From Dactylorhiza incarnata (lineage: Eukaryota; Streptophyta; Magnoliopsida; Asparagales; Orchidaceae): a stretch of 64,000 nucleotides of DNA. Position numbers and translations under genes: made by a program. Each line of letters starts with the position of its first letter. Positions within the stretch are counted from its first letter, which is position 1. The stretch lies in contig JAWHQI010000121.1 in NCBI GenBank assembly GCA_033032865.1, forward strand, positions 6,448,001-6,512,000, given 5' to 3'. Below the pieces are notes generated by a model. That model was given only the letters and a program-made list of their open reading frames with translations. It did not search any database and was not told the DNA's origin. Of the stretch, positions 31,636-42,398 are shown in pieces.

Positions 31636-32830
31636 TGTTGAAAATGTTGAAGTGGAAGTTAGTGGAGCTTTTGGACCTGGGCGGTCTGGGAGAAGGTCGG
31701 GCGGACTGGTGAGGTCGGCGACCTGGCGGTCTGTTCGAGCGGTCTGGCTGGTATCAGCCTAGCTGCGGTCTCCTGGTATGACTGCTGGTATCTGGTCCAA
31801 GGCGGCTAAGGTGGAGGCCGTGCGGTCTGTCTCTGATCGCGTGGCGGGCTGTCCTCTTCAAGGCTGTTGCGGTCTAGTGTGATCGTACAGTCTGGTCCAG
31901 GTTCTCTGGAGATATTCGCGGGCTAAGGAAGTTAGTCACGCGGTCTCAGTTCGCGGTCTCAGGAGGAGACTAGTATGCGAGTTGGTCGCTGTTCGCGGTC
32001 TCAGGAGGAGACTGGAATGCGGACAGGAGTTCGCGGGAAAATGACGGACTGGCCGTGTTCGCGGTCTCGGGCGAACACAGGTGGTGAGCGGCTTCGTGGC
32101 GGTCTGGCGATCTTCTTGGAAGTCGCGGTCTCACTGTGAGAGCGGCGGTCTCTCACGGTTTGGTTGAAGCCGGCGGGCTCATCAAAATGAAGCAGGAGTT
32201 CTGTTGCTGATCGCGCGGTCTGGGGGGTGGTGACCCTATCTCATAAGGGTGGTGACTGGATCAGGTCTCACGCCTATAAATAGGAGCCACTGTAGCAGCA
32301 TCATTTAAGGACACCAAGTGTAAGCTGAGTTCGGCTTGTCTCCTGCGGTCTATTTTGTTCTGACCGTGCAGTCTGCTGATTGAATTCTTCTTGTGCAGCT
32401 TCTGCGGATAGTGTGGGCAGCATCGATCACCTCTTCCTCTGAAAGTGTTTGGGCGGTCTGCGGCTTGGAGTTGTGGTGCTGGAGTTCGGAAGAATCAGGA
32501 GATCGGAAGATGTGGGCGACTTGATCAGCGGGTTGGTGGTGTTCTGTGATCGACAGGTCGCTGCGATCTGGCAGTGTGTTGAAGTCATAGGGAGGTCGCG
32601 CGGTCTGGAGCGGTCTCAAAGTTATCTTTAACTTGTTTTCTTTCCTTTGGTTTTTGTGCTGGTGAAATCATGTCTCGCCAAGCATGCCTTGCCCTGTAAT
32701 GAAGTTTTATGCTATCAATAAAGATCACTTGTTTGCCTGAAGATTGTTTCTGGTTGTTTGGCTTATATCTCTAAGTTGCATAGCTGATTAGCTCCTGCTT
32801 GCTCCATAAAGGTCTTAGAAAAATTTCACA
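31636..32830 (+). repeat. 5' LTR of F
   Basis: 1195 bp, TGTTGAAAATG to AATTTCACA, dense in GCGGTCT words. Near 32215 it lacks about 23 bases present in the 3' LTR at 37566-37588, where the flanks are short direct repeats TCGCGCGG. Confidence 0.95.
32275..32282 (+). promoter_or_regulatory. TATA box of F promoter
   Basis: TATAAATA after the GCGGTCT-rich region; repeated in the 3' LTR at 37645-37652. A polyadenylation-type AATAAA follows at about 32714. Confidence 0.7.
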
Positions 32831-32842
32831 TAGTATCAGAGC
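32831..32842 (+). other. primer binding site of F
   Basis: TAGTATCAGAGC, one base different from the tRNA-Met complement TGGTATCAGAGC, abutting the LTR. The G to A change fits deamination after insertion. Confidence 0.85.
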
Positions 32843-32918
32843 TAGGTTGGAGTGGATAGAGCAGGTTGCAACTTAGAGTATCCATCGCCTTTGTGAAGAA
32901 GGAACCAGAGGTAGAACA

Positions 32919-34157
32919 ATGGAAGGTGGATTTGCAAGAGGTCTTGGGATTGAGATGCTTACATCGACTAACTTCAAGAAGTGGAAGTCGTGTATGCAAA
33001 GCTATCTTCTGGGTGAGGACCAATGGGAGGTTGTTGGAGGAGATGAGACAGAAGAAGTGAAGGCAACAGAAGCTGGTGATAACGGTCCGGCCGTGAGAGC
33101 ATGGAGAAAGACCAATGCCAAGGCCGAGTTCACTTTGAAGCGTGCCATTTCACCCGATCTCTTTGATCACATTTTGGGATGTGGATCGGCTGCAGAGATC
33201 TGGAAAGCCCTGGATGGGCTGTTTAACAAGAAGAATGTGGCAAGGCTGCAGTTCTTGGATAATGAGCTGGCAAGGTCGGCTCAGGGTGATCTTTCTATCT
33301 CAAACTTCTTTCTGAAGATGAAGAACCTTTGCGCTGAGATTTCAGCACTGGATCCCGATGAACCTATTTCTGAGGCGAAGCTGAAGAGGCACATCATCCG
33401 CGGCTTGCAGAAGGAATATGCTGCCTTTATGACGTTGGTACAAGGATGGGCAAATCTGCCGTCTCTGTTGGAGCTGGAGAACTTGCTTGCCTCGCAAGAA
33501 AGCTTGGCAAGACAGATGCCGGGATTGTCAGTGACTGGGGGAGATGGCGAGGTGCTCTTCTCAGGAAAGAAGAAGAAGTGGGATAAGAAGAAGAAGATCG
33601 CGGGAGGCAATGGGCCTTCAACTTCTGGGCAGCAGGAAAGGGGGTATGCTCCCAAGGATGACGGGAAGAAGAAGGGAGAAGGTCCCAAGTGCTACAAGTG
33701 TGGCAAGTTTGGCCACATCAGGAAAGACTGCATGGTGAACACTCAGCCTGGGCATGCTGCTGAGAAAGAGGAAGTTGAGACCAGGCACATTGATGGAGGA
33801 TGGGGAGGAGCCTTCTCGGCTTCTATTGGAGCCACGGCTCCCGTCAACTATCAGGAGGACTGGATCGTGGACTCGGGGTGTGGTCTTCACCTCACCGGGG
33901 ACGAGTCGAAGCTTTCTTCAGCGCAGCCGTACACAGGTAACAATGCTATCATTACTGCAGATAATACTGTGCATCCAGTAGAGAAGGTGGGGGTTGTTTC
34001 CTTGGGCAGTGATAAAGGGCCACTAACATTGAAGAGTGTCTATCATGTGCCCGGAATGAGGAAAAATCTCTTCTTCGTGATCAACGCTGTAGACGCTGGG
34101 TATCACGTTCTGTTCGGCCCAACAGAAGTGAATTTCTACGTAATGTTGAGGCCGTGA
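32919..34157 (+). pseudogene. gag-protease part of F, ends at a frameshift
   Basis: 412 codons starting MEGGFARGLG like E, with gag, a CCHC knuckle (CYKCGKFGHIRKDC, about 268-281) and protease motif DWIVDSGCGLHLTG. After FGPTEV one base is missing relative to E near 34130, so the frame ends in 13 foreign residues and a stop at 34157. The downstream domains continue in the next frame. Without frameshifting, F makes no integrase or RT. Confidence 0.9.
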
Positions 34158-36988
34158 AGGCCGAGGTCGTTCATGTCGGGAGACGGGCAAAGGACTTGTT
34201 CGTTTTATCGACAAGTTCCTACGTTGACAAGATGAAGACGAATGATGGTGCCGTTATATGGCATGAGAGGTTGGGGCACGTAGGGATGGACAAGCTAAAA
34301 GCAATGGCGGTGAAAGGTCTGGTCAAGGGCCTGCCAAGTCTATCCTCCTACGGAGAAGGTCACGTTTGCGCAGGATGTCAGTTCGGCAAGTCTCATCGAC
34401 TACCATTTGACAAGTCGCAGACAAGGAGTAGTGTGCCGTTGGAGTGCATCCACGGTGACTTGATGGGACCAACTGCTACCCCAAGCCTCGGAGGCAGCAG
34501 ATATATGCTGGTGCTGATTGATGATTACACCAGATATGTCTGGGTATATTTCCTGACGTTTGCCAAATTCGTGGAGTTCAAGGAGCTCGTGGAGGGTCGG
34601 CTAGGTCTGCGGATTAAGAAGCTGAGGACGGACAACGGAGGAGAGTTCACCTCTGGTGAGTTCTCTAGTTTCTGCAGGAAGGCGGGCATCCGGAGGGAGC
34701 TTACTTGTGCACATACTCCACAACAGAACAGAGCTGCAGAGCGGAAGATCGGTCATCTGACGGAGACCTGCAAGTGTTGGCTGCATGCCAAGAGTATCCC
34801 AAAGTCCTTCTGGGCGGAGGGAATGTCTTGTGCTGCCTACGTCATCAACAGGATGCCTCTAAGCCCCATCAACATGTTAACTCCGCATGAGATGATGTTC
34901 AAAGAAAAGCCAAGCATAGCACACCTTCGGGTGTTTGGATCCACCTGCTACGTGCATGTTCCAGATGCTCTTCGGACGAAGCTAGATGCGAAAGCAAGGA
35001 AGCTAGTCTTCGTGGGATACGATGAGCGGAAGAAAGGATGGAAGTGCATGGACCCGGAGACGCGGAGATTTGTCGTATCTCGCGACGTTGTGTTCGATGA
35101 GGTGACATCTTACAAGGGGTCTTCTGGAGTGGAGCTACCAGAGAGCAGGGTGGAGGTGCCGGAGAAAGCTGTGGAGGATCTTCAGGTGGAGCTACCTGTA
35201 TCACCAGGTGGTCCATCTCCTTCTAGTTCTGAGACGGGGGCTTCTGGTTCAGGGAGCAGGGGGAGCGATGCTCCTAGCACATATGGAAGGGGAGCTAGGG
35301 AAGAAGCAGCTAGAGACAATGCGGTTCAGGGCAAGGAGCTGAGGAGGTCGAAGCGATCGATCGTAACCCCTGATCGCTATACAGGAGGAAACGCAGTGAT
35401 CTTTGTCTCATGTTTCTTTGCTGGTCCCTTGGATGAGAGGGAGCCGTCGAGCTTTGAGAAGGCCAGAGGCGTGAAGGAGTGGGATGTTGCCATGCAAGAA
35501 GAGATGGCAGCTCTCGAGAAGAATGAGACATGGTCTCTTGTGCCCATGCCCAAGGGCACCATTCCTGTAACATGCAAGCGGGTCTACAAGCTGAAGAAGA
35601 AAGCTGACGGTAGCATCGAGCGATACAAGGCTCGCCTTGTGGCTCGGGGGTTCTCGCAGCAATACGGTGAGGACTACGAGGAGACATTCAGTCCGGTGGC
35701 AAAAATGACTTCAGTTCGATTCATCATTGCCTTGGCGGCGTTCAGTGGATGGAAGATTTGGCAGCTCGACGTCAAGAATGCCTTCTTGTACGGTGAGATT
35801 GACAAGGACATCTTCATGGTTCAGCCACCAGGTTTTGTGTCTGAAGATTTTCCGGAGCATGTCTGCAAACTGAAGAAGGCCCTGTATGGGTTGAAGCAAG
35901 CGCCAAGGGCGTGGTACGGGAAGATCGTAGAATATCTCCTATTCTGTGGATTTGTTGCTTCAGACTCAGACTCAAGCTTGTTTGTTAAAAAGAGTGGGGA
36001 GCTTCAAGTCATCGTGCTGCTATACGTCGACGATATGATCGTGACGGGGAACTCAAAGGAGGAGGTAGCACAGCTTTGGGCCGAGCTGTCTATCAGGTTC
36101 GAGATGAAGGACTTAGGTGAGCTTCACCATTTCCTTGGGCTCGAGGTGCAGAGGAAGGAGAGTGGAGTGCTGGTGACCCAAGCCGGATATGCGGAGCGAA
36201 TCGTGGAGCGGTTCGGCATGAAGGAAGGGAAGTGCATCTCTACACCTCTGGAGAAGGCCACAAAACTTCGCAAGGATGAGGGGAGGATCATGCAAGATCC
36301 GTTGGTGTTCCGAGCTCTGGTTGGGAGCTTGATCTATCTGACGATCACGAGGCCGAACATTGCATATGCAGTTGGCAGGGTGAGTCGGTTTATGGCGGAG
36401 CCACGGGTACCTCATCTGCTAGCAGCCAAGAACATTCTGAAGTATGTCAAGGCGACCTCGGACATGGGTCTCCTGTACAGGAGGGATGCCGGGTTCAAGG
36501 TGCATGGGTACATGGATGCTGATTACGGGGGAGATTCGGATGATCAGAAGTCGACATCTGGATTCGTCTTCATGGCGGGCCCTACGGCTATATCATGGTG
36601 CAACAAGAAGCAGGATTCCGTGTCAGTCTCAACCACGGAAGCAGAATACAAGGCTTCGGCTTTGGCAGCTCAGGAAGCCATCTGGCTTAGGAGGTTGGTT
36701 GGAGACGTCCACAAAGAGGTTCGGGAGCCGACTCTGCTACGCGGTGACAACGAGAGTGCTCTCAAACTGGTAACCAATCCAGTTTGTCACGCGAGGACCA
36801 AGCATATTGAGATGGAGCATCACTTCATACGGGAGAAGGTGCTGGAGGGATCTCTTTCGGTCGAGCATGTGCGGAGTGCGGACAATGTCGCGGACATCTT
36901 CACAAAGGCGCTGGCGAAGGGGCCGTTCACACGGCTAAGGGAGTTACTTGGACTGGTTTCAACTTTGCACTTCAAGGGGGAGTGTTGA
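34154..36988 (+). pseudogene. integrase-RT-RNase H part of F
   Basis: 944 codons homologous to E from KAEVVHVGRRAKD on: HERLGHVGMDKL, integrase (HGDLMGP, RTDNGGEF, AAERKIGHL), RT with YVDDMIVTG, RNase H with DADYGGDSDD. It has lost five residues in the integrase core just after WVYFL (15 nt relative to E). The frame has no start of its own; it is displaced by the missing base upstream. The stop lies inside the 3' LTR, as in E. Confidence 0.9.
36970..36982 (+). other. polypurine tract of F
   Basis: CTTCAAGGGGGAG directly before the 3' LTR, identical to that of E. Confidence 0.9.
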
Positions 36989-38200
36989 AAATGTTGAAGT
37001 GGAAGTTAGTGGAGCTTTTGGACCTGGGCGATCTGGGAGAAGGTCGGGCGGACTGGTGAGGTCGCGCGACCTGGCGGTCTGTTCGAGCGGTCTGGCTGGT
37101 ATCAGCCTAGCTGCGGTCTCCTAGTATGACTGCTGGTATCTGGTCCAAGGCGGCTAAGGTGGAGGCCGCGCGGTCTGTCTCTGATCGCGTGGCGGGCTGT
37201 CCTCTTCAAGGCTGTTGCGGTCTAGTGTGATCGTACAGTCTGGTCCAGGTTCTCTGGAGATATTCGCGAGCTAAGGAAGTTAGTCACGCGGTCTCAGTTC
37301 GCGGTCTCAGGAGGAGACTGGTATGCGAGTTGGTCGCTGTTCGCGGTCTCAGTAGGAGACTGGTATGCGGACAGGAGTTCGCGGGAAAATGACGGACTGA
37401 CTGTGTTCACGGTCTCGGGCGAACACAGGTGGTGAGCGGCTTTGTGGCGGTCTGGCGATCTTCTTGGAAGTCGCGGTCTCACTGTGAGAGCGGCGGTCTC
37501 TCACGGTTTGGTTGAAGCCGGCGGGCTCATCAAAATGAAGCAGGAGTTCTGTTGCTGATCGCGCGGGTTGACCAATCAGGTCGCGCGGTCTGGGGGGTGG
37601 TGACCCTATCTCATAAGGGTGGTGACTGGATCAGGTCCCACGCCTATAAATAGGAGCCACTGTAGCAGCATCATTTAAGGACACCAAGTGTAAGCTGAGT
37701 TCGGCTTGTCTCCTGCGGTCTGTTTTGTTCTGACCGTGCGGTCTGCTGATTGAATTCTTCTTGTGCAGCTTCTGCGGATAGTGTGGGCAGCAGCGATCAC
37801 CTTTTCCTCTGAAAGTGTTCGGGCGGTCTGCGGCTTGGAGTTGTGGTGCTGGAGTTCAGAAGAATCAGGAGATCGGAAGATGTGGGCGACTTGATCAGCG
37901 GGTTGGTGGTGTTCTGTGATCGACATGTCGCTGCGATCTGGAAGTGTGTTGAAGTCACAGGGAGGTCGCGCGGTCTGGAGCGGTCTCAAAGTTATCTTTA
38001 ACTTGTATTCTTTCCTTTGGTTTTTGTGCTGGTGAAATCATGTCTCGCCAAGCATGCCTTGCCCTGTAATGAAGTTTTATGCTATCAATAAAGATCACTT
38101 GTTTGCCTGAAGATTGTTTCTGGTTGTTTGGCTTGTATCTCTAAGTTGCATAGCTGATTAGCTCCTGCTTGCTCCATAAAGGTCTTAGAAAAATTTCACA
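36983..38200 (+). repeat. 3' LTR of F
   Basis: 1218 bp, same ends as the 5' LTR, including the 23 bases missing there. AATAAA occurs at about 38087. Confidence 0.95.
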
Positions 38201-38362
38201 CAAACACTCTAAGGGCATTTATTATGTTAATTAATCTTATCAGACAGATATAATTGACATAATAAAAGAACTTGCCATAAATATAAAATGAAATACATAG
38301 TACTTATTACAATTCATCCAATGAACAAACAACCAACAAACATACAATCCACAAGGCTCTCA

Positions 38363-39671
38363 CTAAAGATGATCACTCAGGTATCTAATACCCATTGATC
38401 TAACGTGACCATCATGCTTCCTTTGCGCAAGAGGCTTTGTCAGTGGATCCGCTATGTTTTCTTCAGTCGGTACTCTGCTTATACTCACATCTCCTCGATC
38501 GACAATCTCTCGAATAAGATGGAAGCGCCGAAGTATGTTCTTGGAGCGCTGATGAGATCTAGGTTCCTTAGCTTGGGCAATTGCACCGTTGTTGTCACAG
38601 TAGACAACTACGGGATCAACAATGCTAGGAACTACATAAAGCTCGCTGATGAATTTCCTAATCCACATAGTCTCCTTCGCCGCATTCGATGCAACGATAT
38701 ACTCGGCTTCAGTCGTAGAATCAGCAACTGTTTCTTGCTTGGAACTCTTCCAGCTTACAGCTCCTCCATTAAGGCAAAACACAAAACCTGACTGTGAATT
38801 TGAGTCATCTCTGTCAGTCTGGAAGCTTGCATCTGTGTAACCCTTTACAACGAGCTCTTCCTCTCCACCAAACACCAAGAATGTATCCTTAGTCCTTCTC
38901 AAGTACTTTAGGATATTCTTGACGGCTATCCAGTGACCATCACTTGGATCCTGATACCTGCTAGTCATGCTTAAAGCATAAGAGACATCGGGTCGAGTAC
39001 ACAACATTGCATACATGATTGATCCAATTGCCGAAGCATATGGAATCAACTTCATGCGGTCCTTATCTTCCAAAGATTTTGGACACTGGTCCTTAGAGAG
39101 ACTCACACCATGAGACATGGGTAAGAATCCTTTCTTGGACTCAAGCATCTTGAACCGTTTCATCACATTCTCAATGTATGTACTCTGGGTCAAACCCAAC
39201 AACTTCTTCGATCTATCTCTATAGATCTTAATACCAAGTATATAAGTCGCTTCGCCCAAGTCTTTCATAGAAAAGCACTTCCCTAGGTTGTTCTTAACAA
39301 CTTGCAGGGTCGGAATGTCATTCCCGATCAATAGTATGTCATCTACATACAATATCAGGAAGACAACAATGCTCCCACTAATCTTCTTGTAAACATAAGG
39401 CTCATCTTCATTTTTGATGAAACCAAACTCTTTGATTTTCTCATCAAAACGCAGATTCCAACTTCGAGAAGCTTGTTTCAATCCAAAAATGGATCGATTC
39501 AACTTGCATATTTTAGTGGCTTCATTTGGAGATACTTAACCCTCAGGTTGTGTCATATACACTTCCTCAAGGAGGTTTCCATTAAGGAAAGCCGTTTTGA
39601 CATCCATTTGCCAGATCTCGTAGTCATAATACGCAGCAATAGCAAGTAGAATTCTGATGGACTTGACCATA
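38363..39671 (-). pseudogene. reverse transcriptase C-terminal half and RNase H of G
   Basis: A 379-codon frame (39502 to 38363) contains the RT motif YVDDILLIG, MKDLGEATYILGI, and RNase H motifs YTDASFQTDRDD, STTEAEYIVAS and YCDNNGAIAQA, ending ADPLTKPLAQRKHDGHVRSMGIRYL as in Angela/BARE-1 elements. Upstream the same frame continues to 39671 past one stop at about 39537. H is inserted at 39676/39677; the rest of RT resumes at 47963. Confidence 0.85.
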
Positions 39672-39676
39672 GCTAC

Positions 39677-41761
39677 TGTAAGACCCCAATTCAGAAAATA
39701 GCATTTCTGGAAACCTGTGCTGTCGCCGGAGACAGTGACTGTCGCCCAGGCGACAACGTCCTGTTGAGAAGGTTCTGCCGTGAGCTGTCGGACGGCGTTG
39801 ACTGGTCAATGTCGGTTCCTTACCGCTGTCGCCAGGCGACAGTGGCTGTCGCCGGGCGACAGCTCCAAATTAGACTTTGTGGCCGAAATGCTGGGCATTG
39901 ATGGCACTTTGACTTTGGGGGCTGGAATTGGACAGGGAGGATCAGTGGGGGGCTTGAAAGGCCGAAAATCCTCCTCTTTTCATTTATTCCTTAAGGCTTT
40001 ATTTGGAGAGAGAGAGAGGAGTTGGAGAAGAAGAGGAATAGGAAACCCTAGCTTGGAGCTTGGGTTTGGTGGAGCTACACTCCTCGGATCCCTTCAACGT
40101 TCGTGGCTACGCGTAGAGGAGGGCAAGACGCTCCTTTCCATCCGTACCAAAAATCAAGCCATGGTCCAGAAGCGACGCCGTAGGGTAACGATCTTCCCTA
40201 ACCCTAATCGGACATGTTCTAGTCCATCCTTTGCATTCTTGAGGCCCCTACCCAAAAGGGTGAGGTCGTGGCCTCCGACGGGTCGATTTGTGCTATCCCC
40301 GTCAAAACTTGCATTCATATAGAGTCCACGCGTGGAATGGACGTAGGCGCGCTGTGTGAAGCCCATCCGAGACGGTTCGTCCGGATTGGTGTTGCTTTTT
40401 GATGATGTGCGTGCCGAGGAAAAACCCCGTGTTGATATCCTGCTACGTAGGACTAGAGAGTGCTACTGCATGCGCAGCAACGCCCGGGGGTGTGCCCCGG
40501 GGAGCACCCGAAGATTAGAAGCAGAAGTGAAGTTATGCTCACTGTCGCCAGGCGACATTGGATGTCGCCGGGCGACAGCTCTCAGACTTGGGTCTGGTGA
40601 CTTTTGTGCTTGCTGAGGCCGTGGGAGTGTTACTGCATGTGCAGCAATGCCTGGGGGTGTGCCCCGGGAAACACCCACAGCTAGGAGCCAAAATGGTATT
40701 TATGTGCACTGTCGCTGGCAACACTGACTGTCGCCAGGCGACAGCTTCCCAGAACTGAGTTCTGGTGAATTGTTGAGCCCACCTGTTGAGAGGACCTGAG
40801 GCTTGTGTGCCCGACCCGTAAGGGTGTCCTGGTGGATGACTTAGCGGCCTGTGGAGCCGGCTGAATGAGAATGCCTGGGCTGAGGGAACGCCATACCCGC
40901 TCTTCGGGTTGTACCACGAGAGTGTGAACACCGGGCATTGGCGAACCTGAAACCGCACCATCGCAGCACCCGAACAGTAAGTCTCTGGGAGTTGTAGGGA
41001 GGCGTTGGGAGAGAGTCTTCGGACTACGCTTTCTTCACAATTTAAAGCACGGGGGCGCCCTGGTATTCGGGCCACCGACTTTATCCTCGAAGGGCAAAAC
41101 CATCCGGGGAGGGTGGTGGTGGAAGGCGGAGTACACCAAAGAGTGCCTGAGAGCACGAGACGTGGAGGCCATTCCCACGTTTGTGTTGTTTGCATATGTA
41201 TGTTCTGTGGTGGACTTTGCTAGTCGCACTCTTATATATATATATATGCTGCTGAGTTGTCTTGCAGGGATGCTTAGAACCGCCACCCCCTCGAAGGGGT
41301 GGGGTCGTTATAATTGGTCAGCTTTAGCTGACCGTTGCCTGTTTTGCCACCGTTTTTGGTGGGCTTGATGTACAGGTGCTGGACCGAGCGGAGCATAGCG
41401 GGCTATTAGCGGGCTGAAGCCCTGGTGCTGCTGCGGCCCTCGAAGGCCTTTTTGTGTTTCTTTTTTTGTTGTTCATGTATGGCCGGCCTGCGCGCCGATG
41501 TTGGTAAACTGTAAGGCCGTCGTGCCTCATTTTGAGTTGTAAACATTTTATTCCAAATTAATATAAGTGGACATACCCGGGTTCGGGTTTTGGGGTTTCA
41601 TATCGTCTCTTTTGCTTCCGCATAGAATGCTCTGAGTTAGGCTTCGTTGTATAGTGTTGTTCGATTTCAATTAAGTGACGTTCCCGTTCGTTTAGTAGTA
41701 TATGGCGTGGGGCCCGGCCGGACCTTCTGCTATATGTTCCTGAACGGATGGGGGTGTTACA
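39677..41761 (+). repeat. 5' LTR of H
   Basis: 2085 bp, TGTAAGACCCC to GGGTGTTACA. It contains at least eight CTGTCGCC-n-GGCGACAG hairpins in four pairs (39720-39755, 39826-39862, 40540-40580, 40713-40745) and a TATATATATATA run near 41232-41245. Confidence 0.95.
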
Positions 41762-41764
41762 AAT

Positions 41765-41776
41765 TGGTATCAGAGC
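41765..41776 (+). other. primer binding site of H (initiator tRNA-Met)
   Basis: Perfect TGGTATCAGAGC three bases after the LTR end. Confidence 0.95.
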
Positions 41777-41975
41777 TAGGTTTCGATCCTAGGACCTGTG
41801 GGTTATGGGCCCACCACGCTTCCGCTGCGCATTCTTTTAAGGGGTGGTGAGCACGTGTGTGCGTCACCGTTGAGACGTACTATAAACCCAAAAATGTCCA
41901 CTTAGGAATAAAATGTAACAACAAACCAACAAAAAATGCATGATTTCGGAACCTGAGTGTTCCTTTTGTTGTTAG

Positions 41976-42398
41976 TTGCGACTGTGCTGTCGCCTGTGTG
42001 ATGCACTTGTGCAGGGCACTCGAAGTGCTGCGGGACCGTCGCGTCCCCGTGACGTGAATGAGAGTAGTGGGTCTGCTAAGGCTCCTACACCTCCGTCTAC
42101 TGAGTTGGTTCGGCAAGTCACAGAGGCCGTCCTAGCTGCGTTAAATGCCCAGCCTGGAAGGCAAGGCCAACAGCCGGTGCAGGAAGTGGCCCCAGAGCCA
42201 CTAAGAGTGGAGCAAGTCCTCGTGAGGCGTGCTCCTGAGCAACAGCTGAAGCATTTCATGGGATTCCGACCTCCTCCGTTTACCGGGGTTGAATCCCCAG
42301 CTGAGGCCGAGGACTGGTTGTCGCATATCGAGCGAATTCTGACAGCGACACAGTCGGATGAGGCACAGAAGGTGACATTTGCTACGTGCATGTTTTAG
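41976..42398 (+). pseudogene. gag N-terminus of H, truncated by deletion
   Basis: 140 codons with the start of a gypsy gag (QLKHFMGFRPPPFTGVESPAEAEDWLSHIERIL, about 88-121). It stops six codons after KVTFATCM at a TAG where the protein should continue through the capsid domain and CCHC knuckle. The next 20 bases already encode protease, so several hundred codons of gag have been lost. The start near 41976 is the first ATG of the frame; the true start is uncertain. Confidence 0.8.

Larger units (their letters stand above)
31636..38200 (+). mobile_element. Ty1/copia element F, same family as E, frameshifted
   Basis: LTRs at 31636-32830 and 36983-38200, target duplication CAAAC (31631-31635 and 38201-38205), PBS, polypurine tract, and gag-pol in two frames. 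Protein and LTR sequence are very close to E but in opposite orientation. The LTR pair differs more than that of E, so F is the older copy. Confidence 0.95.

Noticed and set aside
40539..41195. 218-codon minus-strand frame in the H LTR, repeated at 46735-47391
   Set aside because: It lies within an LTR, runs opposite to transcription, and has no recognisable domain; both copies are simply the two LTRs.
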